In this document: in pieces, positions 34,612 through 43,420 of the stretch
Numbering within the stretch: position 1 is the first letter of the stretch
How the letters are laid out: every line of letters starts with the position of its first letter
From: Bacteroidetes bacterium UBA6221
GTDB taxonomy: Bacteria; Bacteroidota; Bacteroidia; Chitinophagales; Chitinophagaceae
Length of the DNA: 64,000 nucleotides
Reading direction: 5' to 3'
Assembly (NCBI GenBank): GCA_002421685.1
Contig: DISB01000008.1
Location: forward strand, 124,001 to 188,000
Made by a program: the position numbers and the translations under genes
The notes under the pieces: model-generated
The model's database searches: none
What the model was told of the DNA's origin: nothing
Seen by the model: the letters and a program-made list of their open reading frames with translations, nothing else

Positions 34612-36270
34612 CTAATTTTTATCCAGCTCTTTTATCAGCTTTTGATAATTGCCGGCCGTAGTAGTGGAATTTTCCTCTTCGTATGCTTCTTCTATTTCAG
34701 AAAACACTTTATCGGGGTTTTCCGTCCTGGGCACTTTGTAGATATTCTTAAAACCTACCAGCGACATGGTAATGTTCTTATCCTTAGCGCGTGTTTCGTG
34801 GAAGTCGCGTATCAGGTCGAGCACGTCGAAATCTATATACTCCGTTTCGCCGGCGTCTATTATTACCTTGCTGCCGTTGGGCAGTTTTTCCAATGCCATT
34901 TTTATGCCCGCCTTGTTCAGGAAGGATACTTCCTGCGCCAGTTTTATTTCTACCAGTTCTCCCTTGCTATGGCTCGTCTTGCGGAAGAAGAACGGGATAC
35001 GCATGTTGCGGTACAGCAGGAAGATGATGCTGAACGTGAGGCCTATGCCTACGCCCTTCAGCAGGTCTAAAGTAACCACCCCTATAGCCGTGGCCGCAAA
35101 GGGTATGAACTGGGTTGCCCCGCCTTCGCGCCAGAAATGCACAAATGTTTTGGGATTGCACAGCTTGTAGCCCGTAAATATCAGTATTGCCGCCAGCGAT
35201 GCCTTGGGTATGAGGTTGAGCACCGTGGGTATCAACGCCACACACACTATCAGCAGTGTACCGTGTATGATGGTGGACAGCTTAGACTTGGCCCCCGCCT
35301 GTATATTGGCGCTGGAGCGCACGATAACGGAGGTCATGGGCAGGCCGCCTATGAGTCCGGCTATCATATTACCCAGGCCCTGCGCTTTCAGTTCGCGGTT
35401 GGTAGGCGTAAAGCGTTTCATCGGGTCCAGCTTGTCCGTCGCTTCTATGCAGAGCAATGTCTCTATAGAAGCCACCACAGCTATCACGGCGCCTGTTTGC
35501 CATACCGCAGGATTGGCGAAGCCCGAAAAGTCGGGCATGCTGAACTGGCCTATGAATTCGGAAACGCTGCCGGCTATGGGCAGGTTCACCAGGTGCGTAG
35601 TGTCCAGGTACAAGGGCGAGCCGCTCATGCGCAGCAATTCGTTGATGGCAACAGCCATCAGTACCACCACCAGCCCGGAGGGAACCAGTTTTAATTTCTT
35701 GAAGGGTTTCGTCATCCACAGGAACAACAAGGCCACACCGATGACTGAAATGACCATCGCCGCAGGCTCGATGTGGTTGAAGGCGGAAACTACATAATCC
35801 ATTGTGAAGCCGTCTTCGGCATCTACCATTCTTTCGTGCCCGGCGCCGTCGTAGCCCACCGCCTCGGGTATCATCTTGATGATAATAGTAAGGCCGATAC
35901 CCGCCAGCATACCCTCTATCACACTGCTGGGAATGTAATTGGCGATAAAACCCGCCCGTGCAAAGCCGAGCACCAGTTGGAACAACCCGGCCGCCATTAC
36001 GGCGCAGAGGAAAATCTCCCATGAGCCGAGGTCGGTAATGGCGGCGATAACAATAGCCGTGAGACCGGCGGCGGGCCCCACCACGCTGAGTTGTGAGCCG
36101 CTGAGGAAACCGACAATAATACCACCGACGATACCCGTAACGATACCCGCGAACAGTGGCGCTCCCGATGCCTGCGCTATGCCCAGGCAAAGGGGCAACG
36201 CAATGAGGAAGACGATAACGCCCGATATGGCGTCACTTTTAATATTGCTGAATAAACCTGATTTTTTCAT
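34612..36270 (-). CDS. SulP-family anion transporter with STAS domain
   Basis: 552 residues. The membrane part carries the SulP core GVIVFLIALPLCLGIAQASGAPLFAGIVTGIVGGIIVGFLSGSQ-like start and about 12-14 helices in a 7+7 arrangement; the C-terminal cytoplasmic STAS domain (from about 440) contains KVIIDAGETEYIDFDVLDLI. Substrates in this family are sulfate, bicarbonate, chloride or dicarboxylates. The ATG at 36270 is preferred because AGGG precedes it and it opens with MKKSGLFSNIKSDAISG. No carbonic anhydrase gene is adjacent, so the substrate is open. Confidence 0.92.
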   Translation of the reverse strand: MKKSGLFSNIKSDAISGVIVFLIALPLCLGIAQASGAPLFAGIVTGIVGGIIVGFLSGSQLSVVGPAAGLTAIVIAAITDLGSWEIFLCAVMAAGLFQLVLGFARAGFIANYIPSSVIEGMLAGIGLTIIIKMIPEAVGYDGAGHERMVDAEDGFTMDYVVSAFNHIEPAAMVISVIGVALLFLWMTKPFKKLKLVPSGLVVVLMAVAINELLRMSGSPLYLDTTHLVNLPIAGSVSEFIGQFSMPDFSGFANPAVWQTGAVIAVVASIETLLCIEATDKLDPMKRFTPTNRELKAQGLGNMIAGLIGGLPMTSVIVRSSANIQAGAKSKLSTIIHGTLLIVCVALIPTVLNLIPKASLAAILIFTGYKLCNPKTFVHFWREGGATQFIPFAATAIGVVTLDLLKGVGIGLTFSIIFLLYRNMRIPFFFRKTSHSKGELVEIKLAQEVSFLNKAGIKMALEKLPNGSKVIIDAGETEYIDFDVLDLIRDFHETRAKDKNITMSLVGFKNIYKVPRTENPDKVFSEIEEAYEEENSTTTAGNYQKLIKELDKN

Positions 36271-36373
36271 ACTACCCTGTAGTTTATGTATACGTATAGG
36301 CGTAATCCCTTTTTTGAAAAACAAATAACAGTTTAACGGCTTGAAAAGCCTGTCCGCGAGGGGACGTAAGGAA

Positions 36374-36676
36374 CTATGCTACGTTAGGGGGAGGGGTAAT
36401 AATATCAGGGATATGCTGCTTGGAAATACTTTCGGGACTGAGGATACCCAGGCCGCTGCCCCTGAGCACCAGCAATGTTTCGGCGTGTATATACCACTGC
36501 GGGGTAAAAGGTTCTTTTCCTTTTTTTACTTTAGAAGCTGTTTCGTCGCTGTCGGGTGCGGTTTCGTGTATCTCTTCCACCATCGTGCCTTTGAACAATA
36601 TCTTCCCTATCTCCTTCACGGGTATCACCTGGAAAGAGAAAATGAGCAGGAAGAACGTTGCAAGCACCATTTTCAT
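36374..36676 (-). CDS. Small exported or membrane-anchored protein, function unknown
   Basis: 100 residues starting MKMVLATFFLLIFSFQVIPVKEIGKILF, a hydrophobic N-terminus followed by a mostly polar tail that ends in a proline-rich stretch. Short proteins with the (Q)VIPVKEIGKxLF pattern occur in Chitinophagaceae-like genomes without a known role. A much longer frame covers it, but the upstream part overlaps the TPR gene antisense and is not credible. It is divergent from the TPR gene. Confidence 0.6.
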   Translation of the reverse strand: MKMVLATFFLLIFSFQVIPVKEIGKILFKGTMVEEIHETAPDSDETASKVKKGKEPFTPQWYIHAETLLVLRGSGLGILSPESISKQHIPDIITPPPNVA

Positions 36677-36807
36677 ACGCTGCAATTTACTGCATCTGGC
36701 TGGTTTGCCAACGTGTAAATATGAAGATAATGTTAAAGCGCCGATTGAGAAAAATGATGAGGCAGGTACCCGTGGCGTTAAATCCTTCATTTCTGCCTGC
36801 ATTATGG

Positions 36808-36815
36808 TATTTTTG
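36808..36815 (+). promoter_or_regulatory. -7 element before the TPR gene
   Basis: TATTTTTG matches TAnnTTTG and ends 8 bases before the ATG at 36824, implying a very short leader. No -33 TTTG is seen. Confidence 0.35.
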
Positions 36816-36823
36816 CGGCTTGT

Positions 36824-37912
36824 ATGAAATGTTTTGCGCGTTATATCCTCACCTGCATATTCTGCCTGCAGGCTGCCGCTGCTGCCCTGGCCCAGGTCAA
36901 CTGGCCGACACCCGAGGTGGAAAACCTGTATAAGCAGGCACGGGAATACCACTCGCAGGGCAACCTGCGCGAGGCCATAGTACGCTACCAGCAGGCCATA
37001 CAGATAGCCCCCGATATAGTGCTGCTGCACCGCGAACTGGCGCAGGCCTATTACCTCGCGCAGGGCTATGACGAAGCCATCGCCACCCTGGAACCGCTGA
37101 TAAAACAGAATGTAGCCGATGCGGAAACCTATAAGATAATGGCGCAGAGCCTGGTGGCAATCAAAGAAACCAAAAAAGCAAAAAAACTGCTGCGCGACGC
37201 CCTGGCAGCCATGCCCGATGCCGGAACGCTCTACCACCAGATGGGCCTGCTCTACGAAAATGATAATGAATACGTGTATGCGCTGGAAAGCTGGCTGGAG
37301 GGGATAGAAAAAGCGCCGGGCTATCACCTGAACTATTACGAGGCGGCCAGGGCTTACCTGGAGACCGACAAGATAGTATGGGCGCTGCTATACGGGGAGA
37401 TATTCATCAATATGGAGCAGCATACCAAACGCGCTTATGATACCCGCGCCATGCTGCTGGAGGCATACCGCACGCTGTTTACCTCGCTGGCTACGGGTGG
37501 CATTCCCAGGTATGGGGCGGAGGGCAGGGCCGTAACGAATTTTGAGGAGGCCGTATATGATACATACATAAAACTATCGCCCGTAGTGAGCGATGGATAT
37601 ACTACCGAAAACCTGGCGATGCTGCGCACCAGGTTTATTATGGACTGGACGTTGCTGTATGCGGCGAAGTACCCCTTCGCCCTGTTTGCCCGGCACGACC
37701 AGATGATACGCAACGGCTATTTTGACGCGTATAACCAATGGCTGTTCGGCAAAGTGGAAAACCCGCAGCAATACGATGCATGGATGAAGTTTCACCCCGA
37801 CGCCATCCCCAGGCTGGAAGGCTGGCTGAACCAATTTCCCCTGCGCCCCAGCCACGGAGAGTTTTACAACGAAAAAAAGGTGGATGGGATATTCAAAAAG
37901 AAAAAAGGCTGA
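36824..37912 (+). CDS. Exported TPR-repeat protein
   Basis: 362 residues. The signal peptide ends AAAALAQ (about residue 24). At least four TPR units follow, for example YKQAREYHSQGNLREAIVRYQQAIQIAP, LHRELAQAYYLAQGYDEAIATLEPLI and LYHQMGLLYENDNEYVYALESWLEGIEKAP. The second half loses the repeat pattern and ends in lysines. It is probably a periplasmic scaffold. It lies 94 bases upstream of the SurA-like gene, so both may serve envelope protein folding. Confidence 0.8.
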   Translation: MKCFARYILTCIFCLQAAAAALAQVNWPTPEVENLYKQAREYHSQGNLREAIVRYQQAIQIAPDIVLLHRELAQAYYLAQGYDEAIATLEPLIKQNVADAETYKIMAQSLVAIKETKKAKKLLRDALAAMPDAGTLYHQMGLLYENDNEYVYALESWLEGIEKAPGYHLNYYEAARAYLETDKIVWALLYGEIFINMEQHTKRAYDTRAMLLEAYRTLFTSLATGGIPRYGAEGRAVTNFEEAVYDTYIKLSPVVSDGYTTENLAMLRTRFIMDWTLLYAAKYPFALFARHDQMIRNGYFDAYNQWLFGKVENPQQYDAWMKFHPDAIPRLEGWLNQFPLRPSHGEFYNEKKVDGIFKKKKG

Positions 37913-37962
37913 TATAAACGTTAAAAATGTTAAGCCTGTTCTCTCGGCCAAGCCAAATACAC

Positions 37963-37970
37963 TACATTTG
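37963..37970 (+). promoter_or_regulatory. -7 element before the SurA-like gene
   Basis: TACATTTG matches TAnnTTTG, 36 bases before the ATG at 38007. The -33 match is weak (TGTT after 22 bases). Confidence 0.35.
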
Positions 37971-38006
37971 CCCTCACATTTCCGGCTTTCTGCCTTATAG
38001 ATACAC

Positions 38007-39395
38007 ATGACGAAAAAGAATTCTTTGAAAATAAATATCCTGATGGCATGGCTGCTGCCGGCAGTTGTATGCCTGCCCTTGATTGCTACTGCGCAAACTG
38101 AACTGGACAAAATAGTAGGCGTGGTGGGTAAAAAACACATCATACTGAAGTCGGACATAGACATGCAGGTGAATGCCATGAAAGAGCAAAATCCCGAGGT
38201 AGTGGATATGCCGGAATGCGATGTGCTGGAACAAATGCTGCTGCAGAAACTGCTGGTAGAACAGGGCGGGCGCGATAGCGTAGTAGTAAGCGATGAAGAA
38301 GTAGAAGCGCAACTGGACAACAGGGTGCGTTACTTCATCATGCAGTACGGCTCCAAGGAAAAAGTGGAAGAACTTTCCGGCAAGACCGTCTACCAACTGA
38401 AAGAAGAGAACCGCGAGGTGACAAAAGAAATGATCATGTCTGAAAGGGTGCAGGGCAGCATACTGGAAAGCGTGAAGGTAACACCCGCCGAAGTACAGAA
38501 ATTTTACGCCAGCATACCTGCCGATAGCCTGCCCTTCTTTCCGGCTACTGTAGAACTGGGACAAATAGTAATAGACCCCGAAGTAAGTCCTGAACTGGAT
38601 ACATACGCCCGGCGCAAAATAGAAGAAATAAGAAAGGAGATAGTGGAAGGCGGGGCGGATTTTGAAATAAAGGCAGGCATAGTGAGCGACGACCCCGGCA
38701 CCCGCGATGAGGGCGGCCTCATGCGTGGTATCACCCGCAAAGGCGGCGGCCTGGTAACGGAATTTACGGTGGCTGCGTTTAAACTGCAGAACGGAGAAGT
38801 ATCACCCGTGATACGCACCCGCTTTGGCTATCACATCATACAAATGGTGAACCGCAAAGGCGACGAGGCGGATGTGCGGCATATATTGGTAACTCCCGAG
38901 CGCACCTCGGCGGATTTTGAAAAAGCTTTGACAAAACTGGACAGCATACGCACCGAACTGGTGGCGGGCAGGCTCTCTTTTGAAACTGCCGTAGGCAAAT
39001 TTTCTACCGATGAACTGTCGAACCGTACAGGCGGCATGATAGCCGACCAGCAGGGCAATACAACACTGGAAGTAGAAGACCTTGACCCGGCGCTGGCGCT
39101 GATGATAGATACCTTGAAGCCGGGCAGCTATTCTAAGCCTATGGTATATACCAATATGCGCGGCGAACGTTCTACCCGCATCGTATATATGAAGAGCATC
39201 ACCGCGCCGCACAAGGCCAACCTGACGGAAGATTACAGCAGGATACAGTTTGCCGCGCTGCAAAAGAAAAAAGGCGAGCGTATGCAGCAGTGGATAAGGG
39301 ATAAAGCGCCGTCTTATTATATCAAAATAACTCCCGAATACGCCCAATGCCCCAACCTGGAACCGTACCGCAGTGATAGTTCCGCAAAGAAATAG
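38007..39395 (+). CDS. SurA-like periplasmic peptidyl-prolyl isomerase/chaperone
   Basis: 462 residues. A signal peptide ends IATAQ, then a SurA N-terminal chaperone domain (LDKIVGVVGKKHIILKSDIDMQVNAM, to about 175) and two parvulin-type PPIase domains (about 180-285 and 287-385). The second starts DVRHILVTPERTS; GGxxxG-like segments EGGLMRGITRKGGGL and RTGGMIADQ are visible. It assists outer-membrane protein folding. A strong terminator follows it. Confidence 0.9.
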   Translation: MTKKNSLKINILMAWLLPAVVCLPLIATAQTELDKIVGVVGKKHIILKSDIDMQVNAMKEQNPEVVDMPECDVLEQMLLQKLLVEQGGRDSVVVSDEEVEAQLDNRVRYFIMQYGSKEKVEELSGKTVYQLKEENREVTKEMIMSERVQGSILESVKVTPAEVQKFYASIPADSLPFFPATVELGQIVIDPEVSPELDTYARRKIEEIRKEIVEGGADFEIKAGIVSDDPGTRDEGGLMRGITRKGGGLVTEFTVAAFKLQNGEVSPVIRTRFGYHIIQMVNRKGDEADVRHILVTPERTSADFEKALTKLDSIRTELVAGRLSFETAVGKFSTDELSNRTGGMIADQQGNTTLEVEDLDPALALMIDTLKPGSYSKPMVYTNMRGERSTRIVYMKSITAPHKANLTEDYSRIQFAALQKKKGERMQQWIRDKAPSYYIKITPEYAQCPNLEPYRSDSSAKK

Positions 39396-39422
39396 TTACC
39401 CAACTAAAGGTATTAAATATTG

Positions 39423-39447
39423 AAGCGCCCAAACGGGCGCTTTTTTC
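39423..39447 (+). terminator. Terminator after the SurA-like gene
   Basis: AAGCGCCC and GGGCGCTT form an 8-bp stem around AAAC, followed by a T-run. Confidence 0.88.
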
Positions 39448-39516
39448 ATTCTATGCTTTCACCATCCTTTAACAGAAGATGACGCTTTTTTTCAATGCCG
39501 GGTACGGGCGTGCAAG

Positions 39517-39524
39517 TAGCTTTG
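39517..39524 (+). promoter_or_regulatory. -7 element before the hemerythrin-like gene
   Basis: TAGCTTTG matches TAnnTTTG, 17 bases before the ATG at 39542. The -33 is not clear. Confidence 0.35.
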
Positions 39525-39541
39525 CACAAAAAATCACAATT

Positions 39542-40228
39542 ATGACGCACAAACGTTACAATGTATTCAACCAGATACACAAAGGGCTACGCCACCTGAT
39601 GTACGACACGGCCCTGCGCTTGCAAACGACCGACTTGTCTGCCCCCGATGCGGCGGAAGTAGTTAACACCGTGTCGCTTGTAGTAGACCTGTTTGATGAA
39701 CATGCTCACCACGAAGACAAGTTTGTTCTGCCAATGGTAGAAAAACACAATCCCACCCTGGTGGCAGACTTCGAAAAAGATCATGAACTGGACCACAAAT
39801 TATCTGAGGGGTTGAGACAGCAGGTGACATCGTGGAAAAACGCAACGACCCCGCAGGAACGAAACATTACCGGGCAGGGCATCTTTTACGCTTTCAACGA
39901 GTTCATCGCTTTTAACCTGTACCATATGAACAGGGAAGAAGATACACTGCTGGCCACCTTGTGGAAACACTATACTGACGAAGAGCTGCACGCAGCCTCG
40001 CAGGCTATAGTAGCCAGCATACCACCCGATGTACTGATGCTGGAAAGCAAATGGATGATGCGCAGCATGAACAATGCAGAAATTACCGAATGGATGACAG
40101 GTATTAAATACGGCGCACCTGCCGAAGTATTTGCAGCCTACCTGCAAATGGCGGAACAGGAGTTGCCTGCAGAAAGGTTCCATACAGTAGCCTCAACGCT
40201 GGAAACAGAAATGGCTGTTGCTGAATAA
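39542..40228 (+). CDS. Hemerythrin-like domain protein
   Basis: 228 residues. The N-terminal half has the HHE-type metal-ligand pattern: IHKGLRHLMYD, LFDEHAHHEDKFVLPMVEKH, FEKDHELDHKL and FNLYHMNREEDTLL. The family binds a di-iron centre and takes part in oxygen or nitric-oxide sensing and repair. The C-terminal third is a helical region of unknown role (MLESKWMMRSMNNAEITEWM). The ATG at 39542 fits the -7 element upstream better than a start 63 bases earlier. Confidence 0.85.
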   Translation: MTHKRYNVFNQIHKGLRHLMYDTALRLQTTDLSAPDAAEVVNTVSLVVDLFDEHAHHEDKFVLPMVEKHNPTLVADFEKDHELDHKLSEGLRQQVTSWKNATTPQERNITGQGIFYAFNEFIAFNLYHMNREEDTLLATLWKHYTDEELHAASQAIVASIPPDVLMLESKWMMRSMNNAEITEWMTGIKYGAPAEVFAAYLQMAEQELPAERFHTVASTLETEMAVAE

Positions 40229-40267
40229 TATGTCGGAAATTTTCAATAAACGGCCGGACAAACACAT

Positions 40268-40275
40268 TATCTTTG
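40268..40275 (+). promoter_or_regulatory. -7 element before the AraC-type gene
   Basis: TATCTTTG matches TAnnTTTG, 38 bases before the ATG at 40314. No clear -33. Confidence 0.35.
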
Positions 40276-40313
40276 CCGCGCATTTTACTACGATGCAGTA
40301 ACATCATATTGTT

Positions 40314-41153
40314 ATGACGCTCACATATAATGAATATACGCCATCGCCGGAGTTGCAACCTTACGTTGACAACTACACCTACATGGTGTTTGACGGGCAT
40401 TGTGAGGAAGAATCGCCCGTACAGCGCTGCCTGCCGTTGGGCATGACGCAGATTATCATTCACATCAACCGGGTGTGCAGCAGCACATGGAATAATGGTG
40501 AATGGAGACAACTGCCAGACGCCTCTTTTATAGGTGTTCAGCGCGACCCTGTATCGTGGAGGACTAAGGGCAGGACAGTGATGTTTGGCATAACATTGAA
40601 ACCTGAAGCGCTGATGCAAATGTTCAGGATACCGGTATGCGATTTGTTTAATTCCCATACCGACCTGGAAAGTTTTCTGGGTAGGAAGACCGAGCTGCTG
40701 ACGGGGCGTATGTATGGTGTAGAATGCCCGCGTACACTCATCAATATCAGCGAGCAGTTTATGTTGCAGCAGCTCAACAGCATGAATGCCCGCAGCAATT
40801 ATATAGATGACGCTGTATCGCTGATACGTATGTCCAGGGGCACCATCAGTATTGATGAGTTGAGCAGGCAATTGTACGTAAGTGAACGCAAGTTGCAACG
40901 CGGTTTTAAAGACGTGTTGGGCACCAATCCTAAAATGTACACACGCATAATAAGGTTCAGGAATGCATATAAATACCTGCAGCAAAACATAAAGGATGAA
41001 ATATCATGGGCGGATATTTCTTACCACTTTGGTTATGCCGACCAGGCGCATTTTATCCGCGAGTTCAGGGAGTTTGCCGGGGAAAACCCAACGCGCGTCG
41101 TTGAAAATAAACCCGCGTATTACCAGCTAAACGACGAATTGGTGTACAGCTAG
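40314..41153 (+). CDS. AraC-family transcriptional regulator
   Basis: 279 residues. The N-terminal ligand-binding part starts YTPSPELQPYVDNY (DUF6597-like cupin), and the C-terminal two-helix-turn-helix domain (about 170-260) has ISIDELSRQLYVSERKLQRGFKDVLGTNPKMYTRIIRFRNA and WADISYHFGYADQAHFIREFREFAGENP. The hemerythrin-like and cytochrome genes on either side are possible targets, by position only. Confidence 0.92.
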   Translation: MTLTYNEYTPSPELQPYVDNYTYMVFDGHCEEESPVQRCLPLGMTQIIIHINRVCSSTWNNGEWRQLPDASFIGVQRDPVSWRTKGRTVMFGITLKPEALMQMFRIPVCDLFNSHTDLESFLGRKTELLTGRMYGVECPRTLINISEQFMLQQLNSMNARSNYIDDAVSLIRMSRGTISIDELSRQLYVSERKLQRGFKDVLGTNPKMYTRIIRFRNAYKYLQQNIKDEISWADISYHFGYADQAHFIREFREFAGENPTRVVENKPAYYQLNDELVYS

Positions 41154-41257
41154 GATAATTCAATAAAAACAGGACAACCACAAAAAACGTAAACGGGTAT
41201 ATACCTGCAACGGGCATCTTATGCACTCAATTTTTTAATCAACTAAAACATAAACAG

Positions 41258-41833
41258 ATGAAAAGGACAAAGTACTCTATTATTGCGCTGCTGTCGATGA
41301 TGGCAGTTGCCTGCAACAGCAATCAGCCGCAGGTGGCTGAAAAAGCAGCACCGACGCAGGAGGAAAAAGTAAAACGCGGCGAATACCTGGTAACAGTAAT
41401 AGGCTGCGGAGACTGTCACACGCCTAAAATTATGACACCGCAAGGGCCCGCGCCTGATATGGAACGATATCTGTCGGGCTACAATGCTGAAATGCCGCTG
41501 GGAGAATACGATACAACATTGGCCGCAAGCGGGCAATGGGCGCTGTTCAAAGGCGACCTGACAGCGACAGCTGGCCCATGGGGCGTTTCATTTGCCGCCA
41601 ACATCACGTCTGACGGTACAGGTATTGGCAACTGGACCCTGGAAAATTTCCGTAAGGCCATGAAAGAAGGCAAATACAAAGGTATCGACAATAGCCGCCC
41701 CATGCTTCCGCCTATGCCCTGGCAAAACTTCGCTCAGTTGACGGACGAAGACATAGAGGCGATGTTCGAATATCTGAAGACAGTAAAACCTGTTAAGAAC
41801 CTGGTACCCCAGGCTATACCGCCCCGGGCATAG
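41258..41833 (+). CDS. Cytochrome c-type lipoprotein
   Basis: 191 residues. It has a lipobox-like AVAC at Cys19 and one haem-binding motif CGDCH (Cys50, Cys53, His54); the PMLPPMPW near residue 150 offers the Met ligand. The ANITSDGTGIGNWTLENFRKAM segment resembles membrane-bound alcohol/aldehyde dehydrogenase and c-type cytochrome modules. It is likely a periplasm-facing electron carrier. A terminator follows. Confidence 0.88.
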   Translation: MKRTKYSIIALLSMMAVACNSNQPQVAEKAAPTQEEKVKRGEYLVTVIGCGDCHTPKIMTPQGPAPDMERYLSGYNAEMPLGEYDTTLAASGQWALFKGDLTATAGPWGVSFAANITSDGTGIGNWTLENFRKAMKEGKYKGIDNSRPMLPPMPWQNFAQLTDEDIEAMFEYLKTVKPVKNLVPQAIPPRA

Positions 41834-41868
41834 CAGTTATATATACATTGTTTGTTTTACATTGCAGT

Positions 41869-41897
41869 AATCTCCCGTTTCGTCGGGAGATTTTTTT
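41869..41897 (+). terminator. Terminator after the cytochrome c gene
   Basis: AATCTCCCG and CGGGAGATT form a 9-bp stem around TTTCGT, followed by more T residues up to 41897. Confidence 0.88.
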
Positions 41898-41927
41898 AAT
41901 TTAGCCTCATTAAACACGGATACAGGG

Positions 41928-42332
41928 ATGAAGGTAAACGAAGTACCGCAGGATAGCCGCGATTTTCGTGGCGGCGAAAAGCTGAAAAAGCTAGTGTACG
42001 CCGTGGACAAGGATGGCAAATACACCGGCGTCAATTCGGCCGGGTGGGAGGCTGAAAACTTTGCTACCCGCCAGGCCTGGGATGCGGTGGACGAAGCACT
42101 GGCTGAAACCGAAGCCAAAGTAAAAGCCGGTGAACTGAGCCCCATAGCGTACTATATGCAGAAAAGCCTGATGGACAAGGCCCTGCTGGCCAAATATGTA
42201 GACAAATGGGGCTGGCAGGTGAGCAGGCATATGAAGCCTTCCGTGTTTCAAAGACTGGGGCGGCCTATGCTGGAAAAATATGCTGCCGTGTTCAACATCA
42301 CCGTTGACGAACTTCTTTCTTTTGGTAAATAA
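41928..42332 (+). CDS. Conserved-looking hypothetical protein paired with a BtrH-like gene
   Basis: 134 residues. The middle is a Glu/Ala-rich helix (WDAVDEALAETEAKVKAGELSPIAYYMQ), and the C-terminal FQRLGRPMLEKYAAVFNITVDELLSFG looks helix-turn-helix-like. It is not recognised as a named family. The next gene starts 23 bases after it, so the two are likely cotranscribed and may act together. Confidence 0.65.
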   Translation: MKVNEVPQDSRDFRGGEKLKKLVYAVDKDGKYTGVNSAGWEAENFATRQAWDAVDEALAETEAKVKAGELSPIAYYMQKSLMDKALLAKYVDKWGWQVSRHMKPSVFQRLGRPMLEKYAAVFNITVDELLSFGK

Positions 42333-42355
42333 AAACCTCCTTTGCATTTTTACAG

Positions 42356-43363
42356 ATGAGCCAGGTAAATTTTCAACATCACCAGCACGCCCATTGCGAA
42401 AGCGGGGTTACCGCCAACCTGCTTGCCTACGAAGGGTTGCACCAGGTTACGGAGCCATTGGCCTTTGGTATAGGGGCTGGCCTGTTTTTCGCACATATAC
42501 CCTTCCTGAAAGTGAGCGGTACACCGGGCTCAACATTCCGCTCCTGGCCGGGGAGCATTTTCAAGAGGGTAACCAACAGCCTGGGCATTGATGTCAGCAC
42601 ACAGCGTTTCAGCTCGCCCGAAAAAGCTATGGCCGCACTGGATGAGGTATTGGAAAGGGGCAAACCTGCCGGCATGCTCAGCAGCGTATATTACCTGCCC
42701 TACCTGCCCGAGGCTTTCCGCTTTCATTTTAATGCGCATAACCTGGTAGCTTTTGGTAAAGAGAACGGGGTGTATAATATTAGCGACCCAGTGCTGGAAG
42801 AAGCGGCAACAATTTTGCCCGAAGACCTGGCCAAAGCACGTTTCGCCAAAGGCACGCCTGAGCCCCGCGGGTTTATGTATTATATTAAAAACGTACCGGC
42901 AGATATAGACCTGCGTACAGCCATAAAAAAAGGCATTAAGAAAAATGCTTTTTTGATGTTGTCGCCGCCACTGCCCTGGTTTGGTATCAACGCCATCTTC
43001 CTGCTGGCGAAAAAAATAAGAAAATACCCGCAGCAGCTCACGCCGCGGCAGGCGCAGTTGTACCTCGGTAATATCATCCGTATGCAGGAGGAAATAGGCA
43101 CGGGAGGTGCCGGGTTCCGTTTCCTGTATGCCGCCTTCCTGCAGGAAGCCTCGGAGCTCATGAAGCGGGACGACCTGGCGGAACTGGCGGTAGAACTTAC
43201 CTCCATCGGCGACGAATGGCGGAACTTTGCTTATAGCGCGGCCAGGCAGATGAAAGCCCGTAAAACCGACCTGGTGTCTTACGATGAGCTGGGCGATATG
43301 CTGGTATCCATCGGCAACAGGGAAAAAGACTTTTTCAAACGCCTGGATAAGCTGAAATGGTAA
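42356..43363 (+). CDS. BtrH N-terminal-like / DUF4872 protein
   Basis: 335 residues. The N-terminus HAHCESGVTANLLAYEG holds the likely nucleophilic Cys of the BtrH-N family, and AHNLVAFGKENGVYNISDPV around residues 130-150 holds the His and Asp. The C-terminal half matches the helical DUF4872 region. BtrH from butirosin synthesis is an acyltransferase using an acyl-ACP; relatives in Bacteroidota have unknown substrates. The preceding 134-residue protein is the probable partner. Confidence 0.82.
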   Translation: MSQVNFQHHQHAHCESGVTANLLAYEGLHQVTEPLAFGIGAGLFFAHIPFLKVSGTPGSTFRSWPGSIFKRVTNSLGIDVSTQRFSSPEKAMAALDEVLERGKPAGMLSSVYYLPYLPEAFRFHFNAHNLVAFGKENGVYNISDPVLEEAATILPEDLAKARFAKGTPEPRGFMYYIKNVPADIDLRTAIKKGIKKNAFLMLSPPLPWFGINAIFLLAKKIRKYPQQLTPRQAQLYLGNIIRMQEEIGTGGAGFRFLYAAFLQEASELMKRDDLAELAVELTSIGDEWRNFAYSAARQMKARKTDLVSYDELGDMLVSIGNREKDFFKRLDKLKW

Positions 43364-43377
43364 TATATAAAACAGTG

Positions 43378-43408
43378 TTTTTCTCTTAGAAATTATGCAT
43401 TATTTTTG
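43378..43408 (+). promoter_or_regulatory. Promoter of the GtrA-family gene
   Basis: TTTT (43378-43381) followed after 19 bases by TATTTTTG (43401-43408), which matches TAnnTTTG; the ATG is 13 bases further on. Confidence 0.5.
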
Positions 43409-43420
43409 CATCTTCTATAA

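Noticed and set aside
35369..36190. 273-codon minus-strand frame inside the SulP gene
   Set aside because: Out-of-frame shadow with Arg/Gly-rich low-complexity translation.
36677..37327. Upstream extension of the 100-residue gene at 36374-36676
   Set aside because: It would run antisense through the TPR gene and lacks any signal; only the last 100 codons look real.
40104..40985. 293-codon frame opposite the AraC-type gene
   Set aside because: Shadow of a well-supported regulator.
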